DNA from: Thiothrix lacustris DSM 21227
GTDB lineage: Bacteria; Pseudomonadota; Gammaproteobacteria; Thiotrichales; Thiotrichaceae
Direction: 5' to 3'
Assembly (NCBI RefSeq): GCF_000621325.1
Contig: NZ_JHYQ01000006.1
Coordinates: forward strand, 1 to 64,000
Length of the DNA: 64,000 bases
The notes beneath the pieces are model-generated. The model was not told where the DNA came from. It saw only the letters and a list, made by a program, of their open reading frames with translations, and ran no database searches. Both the position numbers and the translations under genes were made by a program. Positions 35,501-44,360 of this stretch are shown here, piece by piece (the first letter of the stretch is position 1; each line of letters opens with the position of its first letter).

Positions 35501-36036
35501 TCGCGGCGGCGTTCTTTGTAGCGGGAAATCCCGGCGGCTTCTTCGAGGGTATTGCGCAATTCTTCGGGTTTGGCTTCGATCAGGCGCGAGATCATGCCTT
35601 GTTCGATAATGGCGTAGCTGCGGGGGCCTAAGCCTGTGCCGAGGAAGATGTCGGTAATGTCGCGGCGACGGCATTTCGAGCCGTTGAGGAAATAGCGGGA
35701 ATCGCCGTCGCGGCTGACTTGGCGTTTGACGGAGATTTCGGCGTAGTTGGCGTATTCGCCGCCGAGTGTGCCGTCGCTGTTGTCGAATACCAGTTCGACG
35801 GAGGCTAGGCCAACCGGCTTGCGTGAGGAGGAGCCATTGAAAATGACATCCTCCATCGACGCGCCGCGCAAGTGTTTTGCAGAGGATTCGCCCATGACCC
35901 AGCGCACGGCATCAATGGTGTTGGACTTGCCACACCCATTGGGGCCGAGAATGCCGGTGAGGTTGCTGCGTAAATCCAGCGTCACGGGGTCGACGAAACT
36001 TTTGAATCCGGCAATGCGGATTTTACTTAGACGCAC
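32548..36036 (-). CDS. smc: Chromosome segregation protein SMC
   Basis: A 1162-residue SMC ATPase. The N-terminal head has GPNGCGKSNTIDAVRWVMGE (Walker A), and the C-terminal head has YLMSGGEKALTAVALVFAIF (signature) and FCMLDEVDAPLDEANV (Walker B). Between them are two long coiled coils, rich in Gln, Glu, Arg and Leu, around a hinge at about 510-640. SMC condenses and organises the chromosome. The strongly biased coiled-coil codons create several long open frames on the opposite strand that are not genes. Presence of smc instead of mukB is notable for a gammaproteobacterium outside the enterics. Confidence 0.95.
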   Translation of the reverse strand: MRLSKIRIAGFKSFVDPVTLDLRSNLTGILGPNGCGKSNTIDAVRWVMGESSAKHLRGASMEDVIFNGSSSRKPVGLASVELVFDNSDGTLGGEYANYAEISVKRQVSRDGDSRYFLNGSKCRRRDITDIFLGTGLGPRSYAIIEQGMISRLIEAKPEELRNTLEEAAGISRYKERRRETETRMAHTRENLERLTDLRDELEKQLERLDKQAKAAQRFRELREEERHLEASVLVLQWAALKADGEQRLRDLSQRSTDYQEQIAQVRHLEASIEALRNQHSDANETLNTVQGEYYQAGADIARIEQSIQHQRDIQRRQQDALRSAEQSIEETQRHASEDRDKLSACEQALADLEPREEALGEQLEMAEAHQQDAEDQLNDWQEHWHSIQQRIAEPTRHAQVEKARMEQLERQLSQTNQRFERLQQETGSLSTTRFLDDLQLLEAQQQEAAEAHLLATEQLADLSATLNEQQQAHRDVQAQLDQARSQRQALQGRLASLETLQQAGLDKTDKARQQWLTAKGLDKAPRIAEQLRVASGWETAVETVLGEGLDTICLDSLPIINDFPASGISLLENHASRPDTSPTMLASKIQHPTHASTLFAGIRCAETLPEALSQRHSLAPNESIITRDGLWLGINWLRSPRQSDAHSGILQRQQEIESLREQLATLETSLADWQQRADSLRDSIRSHEQQRDQAQADTNRLHRTESEQRSRLLALQQRIEQLHSRRQQIDADCAELDAQRMQQEEDHLLATEQRNAALALLETVQTERDRLAASREHLQHAVNDARRTLRELQDEAQDIRLHLETNRTQRDNSQRQLERFTSRLELLEQQRDTLLEQMHLHDDPAADLQAERDTALTQRAEVEQRLTQARQTLQALEADIRQQDTARVQAERIVEQTRTEQENRKLEWQAVQVREQTIAEQFAKTEFDAASLQANLPADARPEHFLQQLDSIQRSIQRLGAINLAAIDEFREQSERKQYLDQQNDDLVAALETLDNAIRKIDRETRARFKETFDKVNSCLQEMFPRLFGGGECYLEMTGDDLLTTGVAIMARPPGKRLSTIYLMSGGEKALTAVALVFAIFELNPAPFCMLDEVDAPLDEANVGRFCELVRHMSEQVQFIFITHNKTTMELAENLIGVTMREAGVSRLVAVDMAEAVKLANG

Positions 36037-36109
36037 GGGGTGGGGGCTTACCTGTTACTTGGGGCGCTGATTTTACGGGAGCACAGGGTAAAAAGGCTAG
36101 TGATGTTGT

Positions 36110-38755
36110 TCACTCGGCCTCCAGTGCGCCTGCTAGCACCTGCCGGATATGCTGCTGTTGCTGCTCATCCATAATCATGCAGCCTTCCTGCGTGGTCACG
36201 TAGAAAATATCTTGTGCCTGTTCGCCTAGCGTGTTGATGCGGGCGTTATGCACACGAATTCCCAGCCCATCCATTGCTTCGCCTAGCCGTGACAGTAGCC
36301 CTGGCATATCACCCGCGTTGATTTCTAGCAAGGTCAGATTTTTTTCTGGCTGCTGGCTAAAGGAAATGCGGGTGGGTATGTCGAAATTGCGCAAAATACG
36401 CGATTTGCGGTGGGTACGGTGGTAAGGCGTTTCGCGTTCTAGGTTATTGGTGATGGTGTCGATGATATATTCTTGATCAACTTCACTGATAATCGGGTGA
36501 TTATCTTGGCCGAGAATGTGCAGCGTGTACAGGTCGAAACCGTCTGTGGTGGAGACTATCCGTGCTTGCACGACGTTGAGGTTGAGTTGCTCCAATGAGG
36601 ATACGATTCGTGAAAATAATTCATCCTGATCTTTGCTGTAAACAAATAAGACATTGCTGCTGCCTGAGACGGTACGACGGATGTGAATGAGGGTAGGTTT
36701 GCGTGCTGCCTCGATAAGGATGTGACGGGTATGCCAGTGCACCGATTCTACCGAGTGCTGGAGGTGGTAATCCGCCCCGAATTTATTCCATAGCGCGTGG
36801 CATTCGGCTGCGGAAAATCCTTCTTGCAACAGTTGTTCCAGTACGGCATTGCGTTTTTCCTCAATCAGCAATGTCCCTTCATGGGTAATCAGGGTGCGAT
36901 TACTCAGGACACGTCGGGTAGAGTGGTATAGCTCATGCAGCAAGGCTTGTTTCCAACCATTCCATAGCTTGGGATTAGTACCACGGATGTCCGCAATAGT
37001 GAGTAGGAAGAGGCAATCCAGACGGCTTTGTGAGGCGACAATTTCGGCGAATTCCTGAACGATCGCGGGGTCACTAATGTCTTTACGCTGGGCAGTCATG
37101 CTCATCAATAAGTGATGGCCTACGAGCCAACTGACGAGTGAGGAATCATGCAGGTCTAGGCTGTGTTCCCGACAGAAACTGTAAGCATCGTGTGAGCCTA
37201 ATTCGGAATGGTCGCCGTTACGCCCTTTGGCGATGTCATGAAATAGCCCGGCAAGGTATAACAGCTCCGGGTTACGAAAGTTCTTGAAAACTTTTGCACA
37301 CAGGGGAAGTTCTTGAGCGCCGATGGCGGTACTGTAACGTCGTAGGTTGCGTACCACGAGTAGCGTGTGTTCGTCCACGGTATACATGTGGAACAAATCG
37401 TACTGCATCCGCCCGACGATATTGGCGAAGGCGGGGATGTACGCGGCAAGGATGCCGTAACGGTTCATGAGTCGCGTGACAAAGGTAATGCCTTTGGATT
37501 GGCGCAAAATTTGGATGAACAGTTGGCGGTGGCGGGCTTGCTGGCGGAAGCTGGCATCAATTCGGTGCAGGTTGTGGCGGATCAGCCGCGTGGTGTCGGG
37601 GGTTAGCCCGGTTACGCCCGGTGTGATTTGTAGTAGTAGGAAAATTTCCAGCAAGGCGGTTGGATACAGCACGAAGACATCCGGTGAATTCACCGAAATC
37701 AGGTTGCCGCGCTTTTGATACCATTCGCCCAACATTTCTGGCGGTGGTGGGTGCAGGGTGAGAATGCGCTCGCGGAAAATACCCATCAACATGTCGCTTA
37801 AACGTTCTAGCGCGGTGATGGTGCGATAGTAGCGTTGCATGAAGGCTTCTACGGCTGCATTGTTGGCATCGTCGGTATAGCCAAACAGGTGCGCAAGATT
37901 GCGCTGGTAGTCAAATAACAGGCGATCTTCCTTGCGCCCGGCCAGTTCGTGTAGGGCGAAGCGAATACGCCACAGGAACTGGCGACCTTCGCGTAATGTT
38001 TCAAATTCGTCGTATTCTACCAGCCGCTTTTCGTAGAGTTCCTGTAAAGACAGTGTGCCGTATTCGCGGTGTGTGACCCAGCTAATGGTTTGAATGTCAC
38101 GTAATCCGCCGCGTCCTTCCTTGATATTGGGTTCCACGCGGTGCGAGGTGTCGCCGAGTTTGACGTAGCGTTTTTGTTGTTCTTCGAGCTTGGCTTGGAA
38201 GAAGTCGCGACTGTTCCACATGTGCGTCGGGGCGATGGCATCACGTAAGGCGTGGAAGAGTTGTTCATCGCCGCTAAGGTAGCGTGATTCGATGAGGTTG
38301 GTGATGACGGTTTGATCCGTGCTTGCCAGTTGTAGGCATTCGTCAAGGGTGCGAACGCTATGCCCAACATCCAGTCCGATGTCCCACAGTGATGTGATAA
38401 AGGCGGAGATGCGTTCGCAGCCTTCTGGGCTTGGTGATGCAGGCAATAGCAGCAGTAAGTCAATGTCGGAGGCTGGGTGTAATTCTCGGCGACCATAACC
38501 ACCCACCGCAATTAGTGTGGCTTGTTGATGTTGAGGAATGCCGTTTTTTTCCCATAAGTGCTGGAGTAGTAGGTCGATAAATTCGGCATGGTTAAACAGC
38601 AGGCTACGAATTTCTTTCCCCGCGTGGAAGGCTTCCCCTAGCAACTTACGCGCGTCACGGATGGCTTGGGCATAATCAGCAATTTGCAGGTCATCACGTG
38701 CCATTAGCGCATGATAAACCGCCAGCAAAGGGTTGGTTTGCAGAATCGCCATCAT
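36110..38755 (-). CDS. glnD: Bifunctional uridylyltransferase/uridylyl-removing enzyme (PII modification)
   Basis: An 881-residue cytoplasmic nitrogen sensor that adds or removes UMP on PII proteins according to glutamine. Domains in order are a nucleotidyltransferase (about 65-210; AVGGYGRRELHPASDIDLLL), a PII-uridylyltransferase linker, an HD hydrolase domain (about 450-575; LFHDIAKGRNGDHSELG) and two ACT domains (about 700-780 and 805-880) that bind glutamine. Its start overlaps the stop of map by ATGA. Tandem ATGs at 38755 and 38752 leave the exact start open by one residue. Confidence 0.95.
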   Translation of the reverse strand: MMAILQTNPLLAVYHALMARDDLQIADYAQAIRDARKLLGEAFHAGKEIRSLLFNHAEFIDLLLQHLWEKNGIPQHQQATLIAVGGYGRRELHPASDIDLLLLLPASPSPEGCERISAFITSLWDIGLDVGHSVRTLDECLQLASTDQTVITNLIESRYLSGDEQLFHALRDAIAPTHMWNSRDFFQAKLEEQQKRYVKLGDTSHRVEPNIKEGRGGLRDIQTISWVTHREYGTLSLQELYEKRLVEYDEFETLREGRQFLWRIRFALHELAGRKEDRLLFDYQRNLAHLFGYTDDANNAAVEAFMQRYYRTITALERLSDMLMGIFRERILTLHPPPPEMLGEWYQKRGNLISVNSPDVFVLYPTALLEIFLLLQITPGVTGLTPDTTRLIRHNLHRIDASFRQQARHRQLFIQILRQSKGITFVTRLMNRYGILAAYIPAFANIVGRMQYDLFHMYTVDEHTLLVVRNLRRYSTAIGAQELPLCAKVFKNFRNPELLYLAGLFHDIAKGRNGDHSELGSHDAYSFCREHSLDLHDSSLVSWLVGHHLLMSMTAQRKDISDPAIVQEFAEIVASQSRLDCLFLLTIADIRGTNPKLWNGWKQALLHELYHSTRRVLSNRTLITHEGTLLIEEKRNAVLEQLLQEGFSAAECHALWNKFGADYHLQHSVESVHWHTRHILIEAARKPTLIHIRRTVSGSSNVLFVYSKDQDELFSRIVSSLEQLNLNVVQARIVSTTDGFDLYTLHILGQDNHPIISEVDQEYIIDTITNNLERETPYHRTHRKSRILRNFDIPTRISFSQQPEKNLTLLEINAGDMPGLLSRLGEAMDGLGIRVHNARINTLGEQAQDIFYVTTQEGCMIMDEQQQQHIRQVLAGALEAE

Positions 38756-39564
38756 AGTGTTTCGCGCCAGTTAGCCTCTTCGGCACGTAGCGTGAGAATC
38801 TCAAAGCCATCATCGGTCACTAAAATGGTGTGTTCCCACTGCGCGGAAAGCTTGTGGTCTTTGGTGACGGCTGTCCACTGGTCAGGCAGAATTTTCAGGT
38901 GGCGTTTGCCTTGGTTGATCATCGGTTCGATGGTGAAAATCATGCCAGCTTGAATGATGATTTTGTCGCTGTCTTTGCTGTAATAATGCAGGATTTGCGG
39001 TGCTTCATGGAATTTACTGCCGATACCATGCCCACAAAACTCTTCCACCACGCTGTAATGATGGGCATGAGCATGGCGTTGGATCGCCTTGCCAATATCA
39101 CCGAGGGTTGCGCCGGGGCGTACTTGCAGGATGCCGTGGTACATGCATTGCTGGGTAATTAGGCTCAGGCGCTTGCCTGCAATGGTCGGTTCGCCGACGT
39201 GGAACATTTTGCTGGTGTCGCCGTGGTAGCCATCCTTGATCACGGTAATGTCGATATTCAGGGCATCGCCATTTTTGAGCACCTTGTCGCTGGGTATGCC
39301 GTGGCAAATCTGATGGTTGACCGAGGTGCAGATGGATTTGGGGAAGGGTGGTTGGCCATACCCCAGCGGGGCGGGGATTGCTTGCTGCACATTGATAATG
39401 TAATCGTGGCAAATCTGGTTCAAGGTATCGGTGGTGACGCCCGGTTTGACGTATTCACCGATCATGTCCAGTACATCGGCTGCCAGCTTGCCTGCTACCC
39501 GCATTTTGGCGATTTCATCCGCCGTTTTGATCGTTATTCCCTGATCACGTTGTGTCTTTGCCAT
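38752..39564 (-). CDS. map: Methionine aminopeptidase, type I
   Basis: A 270-residue metalloenzyme that removes initiator methionine from nascent proteins. Metal ligands are expected in INIDITVIKDGYHGDTSKMF (two Asp), FCGHGIGSKFHEAP (His), FTIEPMINQG (Glu) and SAQWEHTILV (Glu), all present. It is divergent from rpsB as in E. coli and forms an operon with glnD by ATGA overlap. Confidence 0.96.
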   Translation of the reverse strand: MAKTQRDQGITIKTADEIAKMRVAGKLAADVLDMIGEYVKPGVTTDTLNQICHDYIINVQQAIPAPLGYGQPPFPKSICTSVNHQICHGIPSDKVLKNGDALNIDITVIKDGYHGDTSKMFHVGEPTIAGKRLSLITQQCMYHGILQVRPGATLGDIGKAIQRHAHAHHYSVVEEFCGHGIGSKFHEAPQILHYYSKDSDKIIIQAGMIFTIEPMINQGKRHLKILPDQWTAVTKDHKLSAQWEHTILVTDDGFEILTLRAEEANWRETL

Positions 39565-39645
39565 TTCTAATTGTTCCCTGTAGCACTCAAAAGCGTTTCA
39601 TGGTATAAAGCGCCCGCGAATTCCGCAAATAGTTTTACATGTTGT

Positions 39646-39674
39646 TTGACTGTTTATTTAAATCCACACATACA
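39646..39674 (+). promoter_or_regulatory. Candidate promoter of rpsB-tsf
   Basis: TTGACT (39646-39651) and CATACA (39669-39674) are 17 bp apart in the map-rpsB divergent region. The -35 is good, the -10 poor. It would give a leader of roughly 80 nt. Confidence 0.35.
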
Positions 39675-39726
39675 TCGACACGACACGCAGGGTGCCTGAA
39701 CAAAAAACAGGTTGCGTTTGCCGGGA

Positions 39727-39749
39727 TGTATGGAGGCATAACCCATACA
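39727..39749 (+). promoter_or_regulatory. Leader hairpin just before the rpsB ribosome binding site
   Basis: TGTATGG (39727-39733) pairs with CCATACA (39743-39749) across nine bases, and the AGGAG ribosome site begins at the last base of the stem. In gammaproteobacteria S2 represses its own mRNA through the rpsB leader, so a translational operator here is plausible. Confidence 0.45.
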
Positions 39750-39759
39750 GGAGCTTATC

Positions 39760-40533
39760 ATGCCTAAAGTTACTATGCGCCAAATGCTCGAAGCAGGCGT
39801 TCATTTCGGTCACCAGACCCGTTACTGGAACCCTAAAATGGGTCAGTTCATCTTTGGTGAGCGTAACAAAATCCACATCATCAACCTTGAGCAGTCTCTG
39901 CCAATGTTCAATGATGCGACCAACTTCATTGGTAAGCTGGCTGCGAAAGGCGGCAAAATCATGTTCGTCGGCACCAAGCGTTCTGCACGTGAAGCCGTTA
40001 GCGAAGCTGCGACTGCTTGCAAAATGCCTTACGTCAACCATCGCTGGTTGGGTGGGATGCTGACTAACTTCAAAACAGTCAAGCAATCCATCAAGCGCCT
40101 GAAAGATCTGGAAAAAATGGCTGAAGACGGCACTTTCCAGAAATTGGGCAAAAAAGAAATCCTGACCTTGAGCCGTGAATCCGAAAAGCTGGAACGCAGC
40201 CTCGGTGGTATCAAGGATATGCGTGGCCTGCCAGACGCGATTTTCGTTATCGACGTAGGCTACGAAAAAATCGCTGTGCAGGAAGCCAACAAGCTGGGTA
40301 TCCCGGTTATTGGTGTAGTTGATACCAACAACTCCCTGCAAGGTATTGATTATGTGATTCCAGGTAACGATGACGCTATCCGCGCCATTCAACTGTACGT
40401 TTCAGCCGCTGCCGATGCGATCAACGAAGGTCACACTTCCGCTGCTGTTGCACCAGAACCTGAAGCTGCTGCCCCAGTTGTTACTGAAGCAGTCGCTGAT
40501 GAAGCACCGACTACAGACGCTGCTGGCGCTTAA
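39760..40533 (+). CDS. rpsB: 30S ribosomal protein S2
   Basis: A 257-residue small-subunit ribosomal protein. Signatures are [42 protein letters not shown] and [10 protein letters not shown]. The C-terminal tail is an Ala/Glu/Pro-rich extension ([20 protein letters not shown]) that is longer than in E. coli, probably disordered. It is co-transcribed with tsf. Confidence 0.97.
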   Translation: MPKVTMRQMLEAGVHFGHQTRYWNPKMGQFIFGERNKIHIINLEQSLPMFNDATNFIGKLAAKGGKIMFVGTKRSAREAVSEAATACKMPYVNHRWLGGMLTNFKTVKQSIKRLKDLEKMAEDGTFQKLGKKEILTLSRESEKLERSLGGIKDMRGLPDAIFVIDVGYEKIAVQEANKLGIPVIGVVDTNNSLQGIDYVIPGNDDAIRAIQLYVSAAADAINEGHTSAAVAPEPEAAAPVVTEAVADEAPTTDAAGA

Positions 40534-40563
40534 GCCAGCCCGTTCAAACAAGGAGTTACCCTA

Positions 40564-41436
40564 ATGGCAATTACTGCTGGAATGGTGAAAGAACTGCGCG
40601 AACGTACCGGCGCAGGCATGATGGAATGCAAAAAAGCCCTGACTGAAACCAATGGTGACATGGAAGCGGCTATCGACCTGATGCGCAAATCCGGTGCAGC
40701 GAAAGCTGACAAGAAAGCCGGGCGTGTTGCCGCAGAAGGTCGTGTTGTGATTGCACTGACGGCTGATGCCAAACGTGCAGTCGTCGTTGAAGTGAACAGC
40801 GAAACAGACTTTGCTGCGAAAGACAGCTTCTTCGTCGCATTTGCTGAAGAAGTTGGTGCAACTGCATTGGCAAACAATGTAGCAGACGTTGAAGCGCTGT
40901 CAGCGATGACAGAAGCTAGCCGTACTGCACTGATCGCGAAAATCGGTGAAAACGTGCAAGTACGCCGTTTGGTCTGGGTTGATGCAGGTGCAGGCCAACT
41001 GTCTACCTATCAACACGGTGCTAAAATCGGCGTTGTGGTCAGCATGACTGGTGGCGACGATGAAATGGGTAAGCACATTGCGATGCACATCGCAGCGAGC
41101 CGCCCAGCTTGTGTCGATGAGTCCGGTGTACCGGCTGATTTGGTTGAGCGTGAGCGCGAAATCCAGATCGACATCGCCATGCAAAGTGGCAAGCCCCGTG
41201 ACATCGCTGAAAAGATGGTTGTCGGCCGCATGAAGAAATTCTTGGGCGAAATCACCTTGGTAGGCCAGCCGTTCGTTATGAACCCTGACCAAACCGTTGG
41301 CGATTTGCTGACATCCAAAGGCGCAAGCATTGCTGAATTTGTGCGTCTGGAAGTCGGTGAAGGCATCGAGAAGAAGCAAGATAACTTTGCTGAGGAAGTA
41401 GCGGCGCAAGCGGCTGCGGCAGCAGCGGGGAACTAA
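40564..41436 (+). CDS. tsf: Elongation factor Ts
   Basis: A 290-residue factor that exchanges GDP for GTP on EF-Tu. The N-terminal domain has [18 protein letters not shown], the core starts with [18 protein letters not shown] (the TDF motif contacts EF-Tu), and IAMHIAAS is in the second subdomain. The tail is alanine-rich. It follows rpsB by 30 bp and is followed by two hairpins. Confidence 0.97.
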   Translation: MAITAGMVKELRERTGAGMMECKKALTETNGDMEAAIDLMRKSGAAKADKKAGRVAAEGRVVIALTADAKRAVVVEVNSETDFAAKDSFFVAFAEEVGATALANNVADVEALSAMTEASRTALIAKIGENVQVRRLVWVDAGAGQLSTYQHGAKIGVVVSMTGGDDEMGKHIAMHIAASRPACVDESGVPADLVEREREIQIDIAMQSGKPRDIAEKMVVGRMKKFLGEITLVGQPFVMNPDQTVGDLLTSKGASIAEFVRLEVGEGIEKKQDNFAEEVAAQAAAAAAGN

Positions 41437-41452
41437 AAACCTTCGGGTTTTT
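41435..41452 (+). terminator. First hairpin after tsf
   Basis: AAAAACC (41435-41441) pairs with GGTTTTT (41446-41452) around TTCG. It is small and mostly A-T, so it may add to the stronger hairpin that follows. Confidence 0.45.
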
Positions 41453-41455
41453 GTG

Positions 41456-41484
41456 AAAAAGGGGCACTGGTTGCCCCTTTTTTT
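41456..41484 (+). terminator. Rho-independent terminator of rpsB-tsf
   Basis: GGGGCA (41461-41466) pairs with TGCCCC (41472-41477), extended by AAAAA against the following TTTTTTT. With an A tract before and a T tract after, it can end transcription from both directions, serving the convergent Uma2 gene as well. Confidence 0.85.
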
Positions 41485-41496
41485 ATGCTTGTTTTT

Positions 41497-42066
41497 TTAG
41501 TCCAAGCCTACTTCTTTGCGGACGCGTCGATAGATGGTGTCTACGGTCATTTCCAGTCCGACTGACTCTAAGGTGAAGGTATCACCTGAGTAATAGTATT
41601 CCACTTTCCAGTTGCAGCGTCGCCGGAAAATTTGCAGGTGGGGGGTGTCTTGCGAGACGATGACGTATTCGCGCAAGGTCGGTATTCGTGTGTAATTCTC
41701 AAATTTTTCGCCTAAATCGGTGCGTTTGGTGCTGGGGGATAGCACCTCTACGATAAGGATAGGGTTAGAACGCGTGTAGGCATCGTCGGTATTTTCTCCA
41801 CACGCCACCATAATATCAGGGTAGTAGGCAAAGTTTTTACTGCTATGGCGAATCACTACTTTCATATCCGATTGCCAAGCGCGGCATTCCAAGGGGGTTT
41901 TGCCCAAGATTGCACCAAACAATTCTGCACTGACGGTGTTGTGTAATTCACTCGCGCCGCTCATTGCGTAGATTTGCCCATCCACATATTCGCTGCGCAC
42001 ATCGACATCTCGCTCACCGGTGAGATAGTCATCAAAGTTGATGTATTCGTGTTTGACTGCGTGCAT
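41497..42066 (-). CDS. Uma2-family (DUF820) putative endonuclease
   Basis: A 189-residue protein with the PD-(D/E)XK-like core of Uma2 proteins: FAYYPDIMVACG holds the aspartate and ILIVEVLSPSTKRTDLGEK holds the glutamate and downstream lysine. The N-terminal INFDDYLTGERD and SEYVDGQIYAMSGASELHN are also typical. AGGAAG six bases before ATG 42066 fixes the start; a longer frame to 42237 gives a non-conserved extension. The gene lies inverted between tsf and pyrH, interrupting a conserved order. Function of the family is unknown. Confidence 0.88.
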   Translation of the reverse strand: MHAVKHEYINFDDYLTGERDVDVRSEYVDGQIYAMSGASELHNTVSAELFGAILGKTPLECRAWQSDMKVVIRHSSKNFAYYPDIMVACGENTDDAYTRSNPILIVEVLSPSTKRTDLGEKFENYTRIPTLREYVIVSQDTPHLQIFRRRCNWKVEYYYSGDTFTLESVGLEMTVDTIYRRVRKEVGLD

Positions 42067-42199
42067 GGCTACTTCCTGCTTGGCTATTTTGCCAAAGTAT
42101 AGTGGCTTGCGGTTGGCTTGTCCGCAAGGTGATTGTATCCGCGCGTGTGCGTGGCTGTAAAAAATCATGGATTGTTGGCTTTCTGCGTTAGCCCGTAGC

Positions 42200-42228
42200 T
42201 TGCCCCCTATCCTTGTCACCTGTATAAA
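42200..42228 (+). promoter_or_regulatory. Promoter of pyrH-frr and downstream genes
   Basis: TTGCCC (42200-42205) and TATAAA (42223-42228) are 17 bp apart, with TG before the -10 (TGTATAAAT). It restores transcription downstream of the tsf terminator and the inverted Uma2 gene. Confidence 0.55.
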
Positions 42229-42260
42229 TGCACCCACGATACCAATAGCAGGAATACTTC

Positions 42261-42995
42261 ATGTCATCGACTCCAGCCAGCCCCGAACTTCGTTTCCGTC
42301 GCATCCTTTTAAAACTCAGTGGCGAAGCCCTTTTGGGCAATCAGGATTCCGGCATTGACCCTGAAATCCTTTATCGCGTCGCAAGCGAAGCCATCGCCGT
42401 ACAACGTTCTGGTGTGCAAGTCGCTATCGTGATCGGTGGCGGCAACCTGTTCCGGGGCGCGGGCTTAGCGGAAAAAGGCATGGATCGAGTGCGTGGCGAC
42501 CAGATGGGGATGCTGGCAACGGTAATGAATTCCTTGGCGATGCAAGATGCGCTTGAAAAGCTCGGCGCTAACTGCCGCGTATTGACCGCGCTGGGTATTG
42601 ATCAAGTGGGTGAGCGCTATTCCGCGCACCAAGCCCGCCGTTACCTGGAGCAGGGTGATATTGTTATTTGTGCTGCGGGAAGTGGCAACCCCTTTTTCAC
42701 CACCGATACGGCTGCCAGCTTACGTGGCGTTGAATTACAATGCGACTTGTTGTTGAAGGCGACCAAGGTGGATGGCATTTATGATGCTGACCCGAAAAAA
42801 AATCCTACGGCGAAACGCTTTGATCGGTTATCCTTCGAGGACGCTATCCAACGCCAGTTAGGGGTGATGGATTTAACGGCGATGGTAATGTGCCGTGATA
42901 ATAAACTTCCGCTCGGTGTATTTGATATGTTTGCGCCCGGAGCGCTCGCTGCGATGGTGCGTGGTGAGATTGTTGGAACTTTGGTTGAGGTTTAA
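42261..42995 (+). CDS. pyrH: UMP kinase
   Basis: A 244-residue hexameric amino-acid-kinase-fold enzyme that makes UDP from UMP and ATP. Motifs are RILLKLSGEALLG, VIGGGNLFRG, GTGNPFF-like GSGNPFFTTDTAA and KATKVDGIYDADPKKNP. It lies downstream of the Uma2 insertion and 5 bp before frr. Confidence 0.97.
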   Translation: MSSTPASPELRFRRILLKLSGEALLGNQDSGIDPEILYRVASEAIAVQRSGVQVAIVIGGGNLFRGAGLAEKGMDRVRGDQMGMLATVMNSLAMQDALEKLGANCRVLTALGIDQVGERYSAHQARRYLEQGDIVICAAGSGNPFFTTDTAASLRGVELQCDLLLKATKVDGIYDADPKKNPTAKRFDRLSFEDAIQRQLGVMDLTAMVMCRDNKLPLGVFDMFAPGALAAMVRGEIVGTLVEV

Positions 42996-43000
42996 GGTAA

Positions 43001-43558
43001 ATGATTGCAGAGATTAAACAAGATGCAGAGCAACGGATGCAGAAAAGCATTGAAGCCTTGCGCAATGATTTGACAAAAATTCGTACAGGCCGTGCACACC
43101 CCAGTTTGCTGGATCAAATTACGGTGGATTATTACGGTTCAGAGGTTCCGCTTAGCCAAGTTGCCAATGTCAGTACCGAAGATGCACGCACCTTGAAAGT
43201 GGTGCCGTGGGAAAAGCCGATGGCGGCCAAAATTGAAAAAGCTATCCTAACCTCTAATTTGGGTTTGAACCCGTCTAGTGATGGCAATGTTATCCGTGTG
43301 CCTTTGCCAGCATTGACGGAAGAACGCCGCCGTGACTTGGTGAAAGTGGTAAAAAGCGATGCAGAAGGGGCGCGGGTCGCGATTCGCAATATCCGCCGTG
43401 ATGCCAATTCTGATTTCAAGGCATTGTTGAAAGAGAAAGAAATCTCGGAAGACGAAGAGCGCCGTGCTGCTGACGACATCCAGAAGCTGACCGACCATTT
43501 CATCAAGGAAGTGGAAACGGTGCTGGAAACCAAAGAAAAAGAATTAATGGTAGTTTGA
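43001..43558 (+). CDS. frr: Ribosome recycling factor
   Basis: A 185-residue factor that with EF-G splits post-termination ribosomes. Signatures are [12 protein letters not shown]-like [36 protein letters not shown] and VRNIRRDAN-like [14 protein letters not shown]. Length and context are normal. Confidence 0.97.
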   Translation: MIAEIKQDAEQRMQKSIEALRNDLTKIRTGRAHPSLLDQITVDYYGSEVPLSQVANVSTEDARTLKVVPWEKPMAAKIEKAILTSNLGLNPSSDGNVIRVPLPALTEERRRDLVKVVKSDAEGARVAIRNIRRDANSDFKALLKEKEISEDEERRAADDIQKLTDHFIKEVETVLETKEKELMVV

Positions 43559-43567
43559 TGATTGCTT

Positions 43568-43588
43568 CCGCCCCATCTCTTGGGGCGG
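43568..43588. other. Intergenic hairpin between frr and uppS
   Basis: CCGCCCC (43568-43574) pairs with GGGGCGG (43582-43588) around ATCTCTT. No T tract follows, so it is not a classic terminator; mRNA processing, pausing or Rho-assisted attenuation between the translation and lipid parts of the cluster are possibilities. Confidence 0.4.
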
Positions 43589-43610
43589 GGTTGCATACGA
43601 TGGGGCCTGA

Positions 43611-44360
43611 ATGACAAATACAACGCCAAAAGATGCTGTTCCCCGACATGTTGCCATAGTGATGGATGGGAACGGACGTTGGGCAAAAGCCCGCTATCTT
43701 CCACGCCTGATGGGGCATCATCGTGGAGTAGAAGCCGCCCGTAAGGTTATCCGAGTCTGTAGTGGTGCTGGTGTAGAGTGCCTAACCCTATTTGCTTTCA
43801 GTAGTGAAAACTGGCGACGCCCGGAGGAGGAAGTCAGTGGCCTGATGTCTTTATTCATGTCCGCTTTGGAGCGTGAGTCGGCGGCCTTGTTTCGCCACAA
43901 TGTCAGGTTATGTTTTATTGGTGATCGCAGCGGATTCTCAGCGAGTTTGCAAGAAAAAATCCTTCAAGTTGAGGCGTTGACCGCTAGTTGTAGTGGTATG
44001 CGCTTGCTGATTGCTGCTAATTACGGCGGACGTTGGGATATTCTTCAGGCAGTACGTACCCTTGCCAATCAGATTAATTCGGGTGATTTGGATGCTAATA
44101 AGCTGGATGAAACAATGTTTGGGCAGTTTCTGTCAACAGACGGCGTGCCAGAACCTGATTTGTTTATTCGCACAGGTGGAGAAAAACGCATCAGTAATTT
44201 TCTGATGTGGCAACTGGCATACGCGGAATTGTATTTCACGGATGTATTATGGCCAGAATTCGATGAACAATGTCTGCGCGATGCCTTCAGGGACTTTGCG
44301 AGTCGGCAGCGGCGTTTCGGAATGACGGGTGAGCAAGTATCGGGAGGAAAACATGCTTAA
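43611..44360 (+). CDS. uppS: Undecaprenyl diphosphate synthase
   Basis: A 249-residue cis-prenyltransferase that makes the C55 lipid carrier for peptidoglycan and other wall polymers. HVAIVMDGNGRWAKAR carries the catalytic aspartate. LTLFAFSSENWRRP and PDLFIRTGGEKRISNFLMWQ are conserved; the usual E-x-R-L-S sequence reads EKRIS here. It overlaps cdsA by 8 bp. Confidence 0.96.
   Translation: MTNTTPKDAVPRHVAIVMDGNGRWAKARYLPRLMGHHRGVEAARKVIRVCSGAGVECLTLFAFSSENWRRPEEEVSGLMSLFMSALERESAALFRHNVRLCFIGDRSGFSASLQEKILQVEALTASCSGMRLLIAANYGGRWDILQAVRTLANQINSGDLDANKLDETMFGQFLSTDGVPEPDLFIRTGGEKRISNFLMWQLAYAELYFTDVLWPEFDEQCLRDAFRDFASRQRRFGMTGEQVSGGKHA

Noticed and set aside
39602-39628. Minus-strand promoter for map (TTGCGG ... 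TATACC)
   Set aside because: The spacer is only 15 bp and both boxes are imperfect, so it is not listed as a feature.
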